From NCBI RefSeq assembly GCF_009651005.1, contig NZ_WHVW01000001.1, positions 79,620 to 143,619 of the forward strand: DNA of 64,000 nt, given 5' to 3'. How positions within the stretch are numbered: the stretch's first letter is position 1; every line of letters begins with the position of its first letter. The notes below the pieces were generated by a model, which was not told where the DNA came from, made no database searches, and worked only from the letters and a program-made list of their open reading frames with translations. The DNA comes from Sporosarcina obsidiansis (lineage in GTDB: Bacteria; Bacillota; Bacilli; Bacillales_A; Planococcaceae). The position numbers and the translations under genes were made by a program. This document shows positions 20,269 to 34,113 of this stretch, one piece after another.

Positions 20269-21522
20269 ATGGACTTAAGCAATGTACAACGTGAAGACTC
20301 AGCAATTTTCGAAGCAATTATGGCGGAAAAGGGTCGTCAAAATTCCAACATCGAATTAATTGCTTCAGAAAACTTTGTTACACAAGCAGTAATGGAAGCA
20401 CAAGGATCGTATTTGACGAATAAATATGCAGAAGGTTATCCAGGACGCCGTTATTATGGTGGCTGTGAACATGTGGATGTAGTAGAGGATATCGCACGCG
20501 ACCGCCTGAAAGAATTATTTGGTGCAGCTTATGCTAACGTACAGCCTCACTCAGGTGCACAAGCGAATATGGCAGTCTACTTCACAGCGCTAGAGCCAGG
20601 CGACACGGTTCTAGGAATGAACTTATCTCATGGCGGTCACTTAACACACGGATCACCAGTCAATTTCTCTGGTATTCTATATAACTTCGTAGAATATGGT
20701 GTGACAAAAGAAGACGAAAAAATCGACTATGAAGATGTTCGTCAAAAGGCACTTGAGCATAAACCGAAAATGATCGTAGCGGGCGCGAGCGCATATCCAC
20801 GTGAAATCGACTTCGCGAAGTTCCGTGAAATCGCTGATGAAGTCGGTGCGTATTTGATGGTCGATATGGCGCATATCGCAGGACTCGTTGCAGTTGGTGA
20901 GCATCCAAATCCAGTGCCTCACGCACATTTCGTTACGTCTACGACACATAAAACATTGCGTGGACCACGTGGTGGTTTGATTTTATTAAATGAAGAGTTC
21001 GCTGAAGAATTCGGCCGTAAAATCGACAAAACGGTATTCCCTGGTGTTCAAGGTGGTCCGTTGATGCACGTCATCGCTGCGAAAGCTGTTGCATTCAAAG
21101 AAGCTTTAGAGCCTGAATTCAAGACATATATCCAACAAGTGAAGAAGAACGCTAAAGCATTGGCTGAGCAACTGAACGCTGAAGGAATCGACGTAGTTTC
21201 AGGTGGCACGGACAATCACTTAGTTCTCGTGAAGTTGAATTCACTTGGCATCACAGGAAAAGTAGCAGAACACGTTTTAGATGAAGTGGGTATTACAGTC
21301 AATAAAAACACTATACCATTCGATACAGAAGGACCATTTGTCACGTCTGGTATCCGAATCGGTACGCCTGCTGTCACAACTCGTGGATTCAAAGAAGAAG
21401 ATATGCAAGAAGTGGGTCGCATCATTGCGAACCTATTGAAAAATCACGAAGACGAAGCTGCGAAAGCAGAAGCTCGCAAAGCAGTCACAGCTCTGACAGA
21501 TCAACATCCTTTATACGCATAA
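20269..21522 (+). CDS. glyA: Serine hydroxymethyltransferase
   Basis: 417 aa. PLP enzyme converting serine plus tetrahydrofolate to glycine plus methylene-tetrahydrofolate, the main one-carbon source. PLP lysine lies in [15 protein letters not shown] (near residue 229); also seen are [12 protein letters not shown], the [11 protein letters not shown] loop and [14 protein letters not shown] 20269 follows AAAAGGGGATAGG. Followed by its own terminator. Same place as in B. subtilis. Confidence 0.97.
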   Translation: MDLSNVQREDSAIFEAIMAEKGRQNSNIELIASENFVTQAVMEAQGSYLTNKYAEGYPGRRYYGGCEHVDVVEDIARDRLKELFGAAYANVQPHSGAQANMAVYFTALEPGDTVLGMNLSHGGHLTHGSPVNFSGILYNFVEYGVTKEDEKIDYEDVRQKALEHKPKMIVAGASAYPREIDFAKFREIADEVGAYLMVDMAHIAGLVAVGEHPNPVPHAHFVTSTTHKTLRGPRGGLILLNEEFAEEFGRKIDKTVFPGVQGGPLMHVIAAKAVAFKEALEPEFKTYIQQVKKNAKALAEQLNAEGIDVVSGGTDNHLVLVKLNSLGITGKVAEHVLDEVGITVNKNTIPFDTEGPFVTSGIRIGTPAVTTRGFKEEDMQEVGRIIANLLKNHEDEAAKAEARKAVTALTDQHPLYA

Positions 21523-21529
21523 TTAGGTG

Positions 21530-21558
21530 GCGCCTGACTATTTGTCGGGCGCTTTTTT
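21530..21558 (+). terminator. glyA terminator
   Basis: GCGCCTGAC / GTCGGGCGC hairpin with a 5-base loop and TTTTTT. Confidence 0.92.
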
Positions 21559-21703
21559 GCAGGGTATGGCCAACGAGTAAGAGAGTTTATAAGAGGTTTC
21601 TTGTTTTTGATCGCTTGTCGCTTTTTTAGTAGCGCACGCAATCTAACCTGTCGACACGATCCGAATAAAACATCTAACTTCCCTGCGTCTATCGCATGAA
21701 TTC

Positions 21704-21712
21704 TGTTATAAT
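21704..21712 (+). promoter_or_regulatory. Extended -10 promoter of upp
   Basis: TGTTATAAT (TGnTATAAT) 32 bp before the upp start; no good -35 is seen at 17 bp, typical for an extended -10 element. Confidence 0.6.
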
Positions 21713-21743
21713 GTACAAGATATTCCGAAAAGGAGCGAAACCA

Positions 21744-22373
21744 ATGGCAAAAGTACATGTATTTGATCATCCATTAATTCAACACAAACTGACGTATATA
21801 AGAAAGGTTGACACGGGAACGAAAGAATTCCGCGAACTAGTGAACGAATTAGCGACACTAATGGCTTTCGAAATCACACGAGACCTTCCGACGAAAGAAA
21901 TTACGATTCAAACTCCTGTCTGCGAAGCAACTTCGCATGTGTTAGCAGGTAAAAAATTAGGAATTGTTCCAATCTTACGTGCAGGAATCGGGATGGTGGA
22001 CGGCATCATCAAATTAATTCCGGCAGCAAAAGTAGGGCACGTCGGATTATTCCGCGATCCGGAAACGTTAAAACCAGTTGAATATTATGTAAAATTGCCT
22101 TCTGACGTATCCGAACGTGAATTCATCGTAGTGGATCCGATGCTTGCGACAGGCGGAACTGCAGTCGAAGCCATCAATTCAATGAAAAAGCGTGGCGCAG
22201 TCAACATCAAATTCATGTGTCTTGTTGCTGCACCTGAAGGCGTGGAAGTGTTGACAGAAGCGCACCCTGATGTAGATGTCTATATCGCAGCGCTAGATGA
22301 AAAATTGAATGAAGCAGGGTATATTGTGCCTGGACTCGGTGACGCAGGTGACCGTTTATTTGGCACGAAATAA
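21744..22373 (+). CDS. upp: Uracil phosphoribosyltransferase
   Basis: 209 aa. Makes UMP from uracil and PRPP (pyrimidine salvage). The PRPP-binding loop is [16 protein letters not shown], with [14 protein letters not shown] and the C-terminal uracil-binding [18 protein letters not shown] 21744 follows AAAAGGAGCG; the upstream in-frame ATG at 21696 overlaps the promoter. It is followed 15 bp later by mnaA, so both are probably co-transcribed. Confidence 0.97.
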   Translation: MAKVHVFDHPLIQHKLTYIRKVDTGTKEFRELVNELATLMAFEITRDLPTKEITIQTPVCEATSHVLAGKKLGIVPILRAGIGMVDGIIKLIPAAKVGHVGLFRDPETLKPVEYYVKLPSDVSEREFIVVDPMLATGGTAVEAINSMKKRGAVNIKFMCLVAAPEGVEVLTEAHPDVDVYIAALDEKLNEAGYIVPGLGDAGDRLFGTK

Positions 22374-22388
22374 TGGAGGGACCATTCA

Positions 22389-23501
22389 TTGACTAAAAAA
22401 TGGAAAGTGATGACGATTTTCGGTACGCGACCGGAAGCTATCAAAATGGCACCGCTCGTATTGGAACTGGAGAAGCATCCCGATCAAATCGAGTCAATCG
22501 TTACAGTCACTGCACAGCACCGCCAAATGCTTGATCAGGTGCTAGAAACTTTCAAAATCAAGCCAGATTTTGATTTGAACATCATGAAAGATCGACAGAC
22601 ACTCATTGATGTAGCGACACGAGGACTCGAAGGACTCGATAAAATCATGAAAGAAGCTAAGCCGGACATTGTGCTCGTTCATGGTGATACTGCCACAACA
22701 TTCATTGGCAGTTTGGCTGCGTTTTATAATCAAATTGCGGTAGGTCACGTCGAAGCAGGTTTACGGACATGGAATAAATATTCACCGTATCCTGAAGAAA
22801 TGAACCGCCAATTAACAGGTGTCATCGCAGATTTACACTTTGCACCCACCGAAAAGTCAGCACAAAACTTGCTGAATGAAGGCAAAAATGAAGAACGCAT
22901 TTACATCACAGGTAACACTGCGATTGACGCGCTCCAGACGACGGTGAACCCTGATTATCACCATCCGATTTTCGATCAGCTGGGGGACGACCGTTTAATC
23001 CTGCTGACAGCTCATCGTCGGGAAAACCTTGGAGAACCGATGCGCAATATGTTCCGTGCGATCAATCGATTACTCGCTAAATACGAAGACATACAAGTCA
23101 TCTACCCTGTGCATATGAATCCAGCTGTACGTGAAGTGGCGGATGAACTGCTTGGCGACAACGACCGAGTACATTTAATTGAGCCGCTAGAAGTTCTTGA
23201 TTTCCACAATTTCGCAGCACGTTCGCATATCATTCTCACAGACTCCGGTGGCATCCAAGAAGAAGCACCATCCCTTGGAAAACCCGTCATCGTCTTGCGT
23301 GACACAACCGAGCGTCCAGAAGGTATCGAAGCCGGAACATTAAAGCTAGCTGGAACAGACGAACAAACCATTTTCGAATTAACCGACATGTTGTTATCTG
23401 ACAGCGCGGAATATGAAAAAATGGCTAAAGCTCACAATCCATACGGTGACGGCCATGCCTCCGAGCGCATCGTCGAATCACTATTGAAATACTTATCTTG
23501 A
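22389..23501 (+). CDS. mnaA: UDP-N-acetylglucosamine 2-epimerase (non-hydrolysing)
   Basis: 370 aa. Interconverts UDP-GlcNAc and UDP-ManNAc, needed for teichoic acid linkage units and other surface polymers. Signatures: IFGTRPEAIKMAPLV, VHGDTATTF, GHVEAGLRT, ITGNTAIDAL, LTAHRRENLGEPM and TDSGGIQEEAPSLGKPV. TTG start at 22389 after TGGAGGGA. Lies between upp and the ATP synthase operon, and is closed by a terminator. Also called wecB. Confidence 0.95.
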   Translation: MTKKWKVMTIFGTRPEAIKMAPLVLELEKHPDQIESIVTVTAQHRQMLDQVLETFKIKPDFDLNIMKDRQTLIDVATRGLEGLDKIMKEAKPDIVLVHGDTATTFIGSLAAFYNQIAVGHVEAGLRTWNKYSPYPEEMNRQLTGVIADLHFAPTEKSAQNLLNEGKNEERIYITGNTAIDALQTTVNPDYHHPIFDQLGDDRLILLTAHRRENLGEPMRNMFRAINRLLAKYEDIQVIYPVHMNPAVREVADELLGDNDRVHLIEPLEVLDFHNFAARSHIILTDSGGIQEEAPSLGKPVIVLRDTTERPEGIEAGTLKLAGTDEQTIFELTDMLLSDSAEYEKMAKAHNPYGDGHASERIVESLLKYLS

Positions 23502-23515
23502 TTATAAGAACACAC

Positions 23516-23548
23516 ACCAGCAGGGATTCATTCCTTGCTGGTTTTTTT
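23516..23548 (+). terminator. mnaA terminator
   Basis: ACCAGCAGGG / CCTTGCTGGT hairpin followed by seven T. Confidence 0.9.
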
Positions 23549-23797
23549 CTAACAGAGTAAAAGAAGACTTAGGATGGGGGACCGGGGATTTACGCTCTGG
23601 GTGTACGCTTTACGCGGGATTCGCGATGGGCTTCTTCGTTCGTGAGAAGTGTGTGCTACTGGCTGTAAAACCACTTAACGCACGTAATGTTAGTCAAAGG
23701 AAGATGCCTATTTTGCACACTGATAGTAACTAATCTTCCCAGATCTTAAAAAAACTACAATGTACTTTCTATGTGCTTCCCACACTAACTAAGGATT

Positions 23798-24014
23798 GGA
23801 GCGAGAGCCGTTGCGTAGGACGGCTTTTGCGAGAAAAAGCGTAGCGTTAGGAGCACCGCTGTATAATTTCTGAAAAAAGTCGCAGAAATTATACAAATCA
23901 ACCCCTTCGTTGTTCGATTGGTTCAAGGCACGCCCTCCGGAAAGCGTCCCCGTCTGGAGCGAGAGCCGTTACGAAGAACGGCTTTTGCGAGTAAAGCGCA
24001 GCGGTAGGAGCACC
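23798..24014. repeat. Two direct copies of a 60-bp hairpin repeat around a GC-rich repeat fragment
   Basis: Copy 1 is 23798-23857 and copy 2 is 23956-24014; both start GGAGCGAGAGCCGTT and end AGGAGCACC. In each, AGCCGT pairs with ACGGCT while the 8-base loop differs. Between them are a perfect inverted repeat TATAATTTCTG / CAGAAATTATA (23862-23893) and the CACGCCCTCCGGAAAGCGTC piece related to the dispersed repeat at 18.7 kb. The whole 23550-24140 gap has no gene I can support. Confidence 0.7.
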
Positions 24015-24148
24015 TCTTTGCCGTAAATCCCGGAGCACTCACCAAGTTTCCACTCTTCAATAATTATAAGTACCCATATATCTGGATACATTCCTTAAAG
24101 CACCGGGACAACCATCTAAAAACACAACCCAAAAAGCCTAAAACAAAT

Positions 24149-24164
24149 ATGTCGAATGTTTGAC
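24149..24164. promoter_or_regulatory. Inverted pair of Spo0A-box-like heptamers upstream of the atp promoter
   Basis: TGTCGAA (exact Spo0A core) then TG, then TTTGACA, which is TGTCAAA on the other strand and also fits TGTCRAA. The pair lies 38 bp upstream of the atp -35. Binding is inference. Confidence 0.4.
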
Positions 24165-24201
24165 AATGCGAACACATTGTGAATTAATTCACCTGAATCA
24201 A

Positions 24202-24230
24202 TTGACATAAAAAACCCCCTATTGTATGCT
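24202..24230 (+). promoter_or_regulatory. Sigma-A promoter of the ATP synthase operon
   Basis: TTGACA (24202-24207), exact consensus, 17-bp spacer, TATGCT (24225-24230). Predicted start near 24237 leaves a leader of about 300 nt before atpI, in which no convincing gene is seen. Confidence 0.8.
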
Positions 24231-24532
24231 AGCAAAGGGTAAGATTGATAAGGGACTCATACATATCAATAGAAAAGTAATGATGTTTTCGAGCTTTCTA
24301 GTCTTTCTCCATGAACGCCTGCTAGCCTCTTTGACTGTGTTGTGCAAAGCAACGCTACCTGGTGAACAAAAAAGGCGCTTCACTTACAATTTCCAGATTC
24401 CTATGCAAGGAATCTATGTCGTTCAAAAAGGATCAAAACGACAAAGTCTCATCGCTTTCGACATTCGTCGGAAGATCTACTGAACACTTCAAAGTGCTGG
24501 AATCCAAATACGAAATGGGAGAATCACCAACA

Positions 24533-24901
24533 ATGCAAAGTATGCAGGAAATTTTTAGTCGGCAGAAGAAAAGCTTATTTTTTTTGCTTGCATTGTTTGG
24601 ACTCGGCTGGTTCTTTTTGGACTACCGGACATTCTTCGCTGGACTCATCTTAGGTTCACTTTTCGGTATGTATAATTTTTGGATACTTGTTCGACGGATG
24701 GAACGGTTTGATCGTGCCATTACAGAACAGAAGCGCGCAAAGTCATTAGGTATGGGCTTACGTTTTGGATCAGGTGTAGCGGCGGCAGCCATTGCACTAT
24801 CTTTGCCGGAAGAGTTTGACTTGATCAGCACGGTAATCGGGTTAATGGTACCCTATCTATTACTGTTTACTGATCGACTGCTATTCCATAGGGAGCATTG
24901 A
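24533..24901 (+). CDS. atpI: ATP synthase subunit I
   Basis: 122 aa with four membrane segments. Resembles B. subtilis AtpI across FSRQKKSLFFLLALF, GLILGSLFGMYNFWILVRRM and STVIGLMVPYLLL. Assists c-ring assembly and Mg2+ supply to the Fo part; not a structural subunit. Start ATG 24533 gives the usual family length and has GGGAG upstream; in-frame ATGs at 24515 and 24416 would add 6 or 39 residues, and the 24416 one has a fair AAGGA, so a longer N-terminus is possible. First gene of atpIBEFHAGDC. Confidence 0.85.
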   Translation: MQSMQEIFSRQKKSLFFLLALFGLGWFFLDYRTFFAGLILGSLFGMYNFWILVRRMERFDRAITEQKRAKSLGMGLRFGSGVAAAAIALSLPEEFDLISTVIGLMVPYLLLFTDRLLFHREH

Positions 24902-24912
24902 CACTTTATTAG

Positions 24913-25644
<732 letters not shown>

Positions 25645-25665
25645 ACATAGAAATACCCTATTTAG

Positions 25666-25917
<252 letters not shown>

Positions 25918-25929
25918 TTTTTGAATCAT

Positions 25930-25961
25930 ATGGCGAAGCACGTAGTTTGGGTCTTCGCCAT
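25930..25961 (+). other. Stem-loop in the atpE-atpF gap
   Basis: ATGGCGAAG / CTTCGCCAT, nine perfect pairs with a 14-base loop, 13 bp after the atpE stop. No T run follows (TCCTTTATG), so it is more likely an mRNA-stability or processing element than a full terminator. Confidence 0.65.
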
Positions 25962-26070
25962 TCCTTTATGTGGATAAACACATGAAATGCTTGAACATAG
26001 AATGATTCTGCCAATTCGGCAGAAGACTGAAACGAAAGAGTCATGAGCTCTTGAAGGGAGTGAAACAATC

Positions 26071-26619
26071 GTGTTGGATACCTTCGTCCTCTTATCAGCA
26101 AATGCTGACGCAGGATTTTTAGCAAGTTTGAACCAGCGACTCAATTTAGGTGACATCATCGTCACTGTCGTATTTTTCACGATTCTCATGGTACTTCTCA
26201 AGAAGTTCGCATGGGGTCCGTTAATGGGTGTAATGGATCAACGGGCGCAATTAATCGCCACGGAGATCGAACAAGCCGAAAAAAGCCGTCAAGAATCTGC
26301 AAAGCTTCTTGAAGAACAACGTGCTCTATTGAAAGAAGCACGTGATAATGCACAATCCATCGTCGAAAATGCAAAGAAACAAGGTGACACTCAACGTGAA
26401 GAGCTGATTACGGCTGCACGCGCTGAAGTAAACCGAATGAAAGAAGCAGCGACTCTCGAAATCGCAACAGAAAAAGAGAAAGCTGTGGCTGCAGTTCGCG
26501 AAGAATTCGTATCTCTATCCATTTTGGCTGCGTCTAAAGTTCTTGGGAAAGAAATTTCCGAAGAAGATAACCGCGCATTGATTGAAGAAACGATTGTGAA
26601 GGCAGGCGAAGGGCGATGA
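26071..26619 (+). CDS. atpF: ATP synthase Fo subunit b
   Basis: 182 aa. One N-terminal membrane helix (about 27-45, [20 protein letters not shown]) and a long charged coiled coil forming the peripheral stalk dimer. GTG 26071 with GAAGGGAGTG upstream. The stop overlaps the atpH start by four bases (ATGA). A gap of 153 bp with a stem-loop separates it from atpE. Confidence 0.95.
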   Translation: MLDTFVLLSANADAGFLASLNQRLNLGDIIVTVVFFTILMVLLKKFAWGPLMGVMDQRAQLIATEIEQAEKSRQESAKLLEEQRALLKEARDNAQSIVENAKKQGDTQREELITAARAEVNRMKEAATLEIATEKEKAVAAVREEFVSLSILAASKVLGKEISEEDNRALIEETIVKAGEGR

Positions 26620-27152
26620 GCCAATCGGTAATCGCAAAACGTTATGCCGTTGCATTATTTAATGCTGCACAGGAAAAACAACAAGCTCTAGCTGTGCAAA
26701 CAGACTTGAAAGAGCTAAAGAAAATCTTTGAAGGTGAAAAGGAATTAAGCGAGATGTTAATCTCTCCTAAGTTCTCGATCCAACGAAAAAAACAACTAAT
26801 TGGGCAATTTTTCAGTGAAGCGAATCAGCTCGTATTGAACACATTATATGTGCTCATCGATGCAGGTCGTATTGGAGAAGTACTGAACGTTATCGAAGAT
26901 TTCCAAGATATTGCGAATGAAGCGTCTGGAATCGCCGAAGCAAAAGTTTACTCTACTCGTCCGCTTACTGTTGAAGAGAACAATGCAATTTCCACTGCCT
27001 TTGCACACAAAGTAGGGAAACAAGCATTGCATATCGAAAATTTGATTGACCCAAGCCTAATTGGAGGCATTCGCCTTCAGATCGGCAACCAAATATATGA
27101 CAGTAGCATCAGCGCGAAGTTAGCGCGTCTTGAACGTCAATTAGTCAATTAA
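26616..27152 (+). CDS. atpH: ATP synthase F1 subunit delta
   Basis: 178 aa soluble subunit linking the b stalk to the top of the alpha3beta3 head. N-terminal [14 protein letters not shown] and the C-terminal strand [20 protein letters not shown] are family-typical. ATG overlaps the atpF stop. Confidence 0.95.
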   Translation: MSQSVIAKRYAVALFNAAQEKQQALAVQTDLKELKKIFEGEKELSEMLISPKFSIQRKKQLIGQFFSEANQLVLNTLYVLIDAGRIGEVLNVIEDFQDIANEASGIAEAKVYSTRPLTVEENNAISTAFAHKVGKQALHIENLIDPSLIGGIRLQIGNQIYDSSISAKLARLERQLVN

Positions 27153-28688
<1,536 letters not shown>

Positions 28689-28727
28689 TCTATTGTTGTT
28701 TGATCTAAAAATAAAGGTGGTGAATAG

Positions 28728-31039
<2,312 letters not shown>

Positions 31040-31058
31040 GGGACCAGGAGGGGAAAAA

Positions 31059-31463
31059 ATGAGTAAAATCAAAGTGAATATTGTCACTCCCGACGGCCCT
31101 GTTTGTGAAATGGATGCGAACATGGTGATTGCAGTTACCGAAGCTGGTGAGATCGGGGTACTTCCCGGCCACATCGCGATGGTAGCACCACTTCAAATTG
31201 GTGCGCTTCGCCTAAAAACAGACGGCAAGACAGAAACTGTCGCGGTCCACGGAGGTTTCATTGAGGTCCGTCCCGAAGTGGTCACTGTATTGGCGCAGAG
31301 TGCTGAAATGGCTGAGTCCATTGATATTGCTCGCGCAAAAAAAGCAGCTGAAAAAGCAGAAACGGACTTGAAGAAAAAATCCGACAGTCTTGATTTGCGA
31401 ATGGCTGAGCTTGATTTAAAGCGTGCGATCAACCGTATGCAAGTGTATGAGCAACGTGTGTAA
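31059..31463 (+). CDS. atpC: ATP synthase F1 subunit epsilon
   Basis: 134 aa. N-terminal beta-sandwich (EIGVLPGHIAMVAPLQIGAL) and C-terminal two-helix domain that can inhibit ATP hydrolysis. ATG 31059 follows CCAGGAGGGG. Last gene of the operon, closed by a strong terminator 7 bp later. Confidence 0.96.
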   Translation: MSKIKVNIVTPDGPVCEMDANMVIAVTEAGEIGVLPGHIAMVAPLQIGALRLKTDGKTETVAVHGGFIEVRPEVVTVLAQSAEMAESIDIARAKKAAEKAETDLKKKSDSLDLRMAELDLKRAINRMQVYEQRV

Positions 31464-31470
31464 ATAATAG

Positions 31471-31508
31471 GTGGGCGGACAGACATTATTTCTGTTCGCC
31501 CATTTTTT
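31471..31508 (+). terminator. ATP synthase operon terminator
   Basis: GTGGGCGGACAGA pairs with CTGTTCGCCCAT around ATTATT, followed by TTTTTT. Confidence 0.9.
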
Positions 31509-31568
31509 CTTTGTAATGCTTTGGTAATTATCTTCAAAGCCTAACTTGCTGTGAGCCCAAAGTTATTG

Positions 31569-31712
31569 ATCCGAGCGAAAGTCATGAAGAACCGAGCGAA
31601 ACTTGAAGCGAACCGCTCCAAAATCAAGAAGAACCGAGCGTAACCTAACGCAGACCGCTCCAAAGTCCCGAAGAACCGCTCGAAACATGTATCGGTCCGC
31701 TCCAAAATCACA
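31569..31712. repeat. 21-bp-phased CCGAGC/CCGCTC array (array A3), 7 units
   Basis: Cores at 31571, 31592 and so on, every 21 bp: CCGAGCGAAAG, CCGAGCGAAAC, CCGCTCCAAAA, CCGAGCGTAAC, CCGCTCCAAAG, CCGCTCGAAAC, CCGCTCCAAAA. It begins about 60 bp after the atp terminator and fills most of the gap to ywzB. Confidence 0.85.
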
Positions 31713-31775
31713 AATCATCGATAGAAACGAGAATCAAAATGTTCCAAACCACTATTTCGAGAGGAGACCAAAACT

Positions 31776-32006
31776 ATGAGTATGCTCGGCAGCAACCCAT
31801 TACTTGCGATTGTTTCTCATATTATTTTTATTGGTATTAGTTTTTATGCATTGCAAGCGATCCTACCAGAAGCGATTATTCGTAAAAATCGGGTCATGCA
31901 AGCACAACTTTTGTTTATTTTGCTAAGTATTGCAATTGGTTCGACTGTATCAAATTTCTTTTTAGACATATCCTATTGGTCAGGAAGATGGTCCACGTGG
32001 TTTTGA
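31776..32006 (+). CDS. ywzB: DUF1146 membrane protein YwzB
   Basis: 76 aa with two membrane segments (about 8-28 and 41-63). The pattern NPLLAIVSHIIFIGISFYAL and IAIGSTVSNFFLDI fits the DUF1146 family found between the atp operon and murA in Bacillales. ATG 31776 follows GAGAGGAG. Function unknown. Confidence 0.85.
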   Translation: MSMLGSNPLLAIVSHIIFIGISFYALQAILPEAIIRKNRVMQAQLLFILLSIAIGSTVSNFFLDISYWSGRWSTWF

Positions 32007-32352
32007 TTTCCTTCAGCTGAAGTTCGTTCACAATCTTCACAGCGGGAGTCGGAACTCCGGCTGAAAGAAGTTAAAACCTTTTAAGCGAACATATTTTACA
32101 CAAAAACACAGAAATTATACAAAATGAATACTTCGCTGTTTACTTAACTCAAACCAGGTCCTAAAAAACGTCTCGCCTGCAACGCAAATGCCTAAAATGC
32201 CTAGACGCCTAGTCAATTCACTAGCTAGGATGCCGATCTAACTCGCATATATGTACCAATGCAAATAAAAAATTAGTGAAAGCGTGTATAATCTAGAAAA
32301 CTAGGGTATTACGTTAAATATGTCCAATATTACACGATTGTAATAAACACAT

Positions 32353-32369
32353 TGTGTCAATTTGACACA
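32353..32369. promoter_or_regulatory. 17-bp perfect palindrome, candidate operator
   Basis: TGTGTCAATTTGACACA, perfect around a central T, in the 557-bp gap between ywzB and murA and 47 bp upstream of the murA -35. No regulator could be assigned. The rest of the gap is A+T rich, with a short repeat-like CAGAAATTATACAAA near 32105 and no gene I can support. Confidence 0.45.
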
Positions 32370-32416
32370 TATACTAGGGTACATAAGAAATACCCGAAAA
32401 TTGCGCCAGAAGTTAC

Positions 32417-32445
32417 TTGTCTAGTAAAGTTTTACAGGGTACAAT
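32417..32445 (+). promoter_or_regulatory. Sigma-A promoter of murA
   Basis: TTGTCT (32417-32422), 17-bp spacer, TACAAT (32440-32445); gives a leader of about 110 nt. Confidence 0.7.
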
Positions 32446-32563
32446 AGGATGTGTTTTATGTGTATTTTAACGAACTGAAGAAGTATTGGAACTGACAACA
32501 AAAATGTTTATTGATGATAATAGTTTGTGGTAGAAGGATAAATTTGACTCGGAGGGGCTAGTG

Positions 32564-33859
32564 GTGGAAAAAATTATTATTAACGGCGGACGAACTTTAC
32601 AAGGGAACGTACGTGTGGAAGGTGCGAAAAACGCAGTATTACCGATTTTGGCGGCTGCTTTATTGGCATCTGAGGGAGTAAACGTGATTCGTGACGTGCC
32701 GAACTTATCGGATGTTCGGACGATCAATGAAGTACTCAAGAGCTTAAATGCGAAAATCATACATGATCCAGAAAATGGTGAAGTGATTATTGATTCACGA
32801 GGGAAATTGGCAGATGAAGCGCAATTTGAGTTCGTACGTAAAATGCGAGCGTCCATTTTGGTAATGGGTCCTTTGCTAGCGCGTAACGGCTTTGCACGAG
32901 TCGCATTACCAGGCGGCTGTGCAATCGGTTCAAGACCGATCGATCAGCATTTGAAAGGCTTTGAAGCAATGGGCGCTGAGATTTCATTTGGACATGGCCA
33001 CGTGGAAGCGAAGGTTGCTGGACGCTTAAAAGGCGCGAAAATCTATTTGGACTTCCCAAGTGTAGGCGCAACGGAGAATATCATGACAGCTGCGGCATTG
33101 GCGGAAGGCACGACTATTATTGAAAATGCCGCAAAAGAACCTGAAATCGTCGACTTGGCAAATTTCATCAATGAAATGGGCGGTAAAGTAGTGGGAGCTG
33201 GTACGGACAATATTCGTATCGAAGGTGTCCCTACACTCTATGCCTCTACTCATCACATTATTCCTGACCGTATCGAAGCGGGAACCTTCATGGTGGCTGC
33301 TGCGATTACAGGCGGAGACGTTGTGATTGAAAACGCAGTCCCTGAACACTGTACAGCATTGATCTCCAAATTAACTGAAATGGGCGTTGTAGTTACTGAG
33401 TTGGATGAAGGCGTTCGTGTAACAGCGAAGCATCCACTAAAGGCAGTCGATTTGAAAACGATGCCGCATCCTGGATTCCCAACGGATATGCAATCGCAAA
33501 TGATGGCGTTGATGTTAACTGCAACAGGCACAGGTGTATTAACTGAAACTGTATTTGAAAATCGTTTCATGCACGTGGAAGAATTCCGCCGCATGAATGC
33601 CGATGTGAAAATTGAAGGACGCTCTGTGATCGTCTCTGGACCATCTAAGATTCAAGGAGCTGAAGTTGCTGCAACAGATTTGCGTGCCGCTGCATCACTT
33701 ATCTTAGCAGGCCTCGTCGCAGAAGGGGTCACTCGTGTTACTGAACTTATTCATCTAGATCGCGGCTACGTCGATTTCGATAAAAAGCTGAAGGCACTTG
33801 GAGCAGATATCACACGCGTCTCTTCTGAACAAGAAATTACTGAAACTCAATTTGTATAA
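32564..33859 (+). CDS. murA: UDP-N-acetylglucosamine 1-carboxyvinyltransferase, main copy
   Basis: 431 aa; starts [20 protein letters not shown]. Same reaction as murZ at 7.1 kb; by position this is the murAA equivalent, the usually essential copy. Catalytic Cys in [15 protein letters not shown] (near 119), with [13 protein letters not shown] and [18 protein letters not shown] 32564 has GGAGGGGC at a 7-bp spacing; GTG 32561 is the alternative. It precedes spoIID as in B. subtilis, but a ywmB homologue is missing between them and ywzB. Confidence 0.96.
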   Translation: MEKIIINGGRTLQGNVRVEGAKNAVLPILAAALLASEGVNVIRDVPNLSDVRTINEVLKSLNAKIIHDPENGEVIIDSRGKLADEAQFEFVRKMRASILVMGPLLARNGFARVALPGGCAIGSRPIDQHLKGFEAMGAEISFGHGHVEAKVAGRLKGAKIYLDFPSVGATENIMTAAALAEGTTIIENAAKEPEIVDLANFINEMGGKVVGAGTDNIRIEGVPTLYASTHHIIPDRIEAGTFMVAAAITGGDVVIENAVPEHCTALISKLTEMGVVVTELDEGVRVTAKHPLKAVDLKTMPHPGFPTDMQSQMMALMLTATGTGVLTETVFENRFMHVEEFRRMNADVKIEGRSVIVSGPSKIQGAEVAATDLRAAASLILAGLVAEGVTRVTELIHLDRGYVDFDKKLKALGADITRVSSEQEITETQFV

Positions 33860-33867
33860 TGTATCAA

Positions 33868-33899
33868 AAACCGTGGACGCTCGTCGTTCATGGTTTTTT
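33868..33899 (+). terminator. murA terminator
   Basis: ACCGTGGACG / CGTTCATGGT hairpin (with G:T pairs), loop CTCGT, then TTTTTT. Confidence 0.85.
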
Positions 33900-33937
33900 C
33901 TTGCTGTTTTTTGACTAATGGCTTGGTCCCTGGTGGG

Positions 33938-34056
33938 TTTGGCTCGGTTAAATTAAACTTTGGATCGTTACATATGAAGTTTAGCTCGCTTCGCTTTGAC
34001 TTTCGCTCTGTCATACTTCTTAATTGCTCGTTCTGTGACGACTTTCGCGCGGTTCT
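33938..34056 (-). repeat. 21-bp-phased array in reverse orientation (array A4), 6 units
   Basis: Cores TTTGGCTCGGT (33938), TTTGGATCGTT (33959), TTTAGCTCGCT (33980), TTTCGCTCTGT (34001), AATTGCTCGTT (34022) and TTTCGCGCGGT (34043) are exactly 21 bp apart and are complements of the ACCGAGCCAAA unit. The array lies between the murA terminator and spoIID. Confidence 0.8.
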
Positions 34057-34113
34057 CCAAACAACTTATGAAACCTCTCGCATGAAAAACTTCACACGCG
34101 CATAGTGTGTAGT

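Noticed and set aside
24174..24195. Rex-box-like TTGTGGAATTAATTCACC upstream of the atp promoter
   Set aside because: The half-sites TTGTG and CACC are one base too far apart for TTGTGAAN4TTCACAA and the right half is incomplete; the central GAATTAATTC is only an A+T-rich palindrome.
24226..24483. Open frame in the atp leader (85 codons)
   Set aside because: Its first codon lies within the -10 region and no ribosome-binding site is visible; composition does not look coding.
33890..34105. Plus-strand open frame across the array upstream of spoIID
   Set aside because: Consists of the murA terminator and 21-bp repeats; no Shine-Dalgarno or unique domain.
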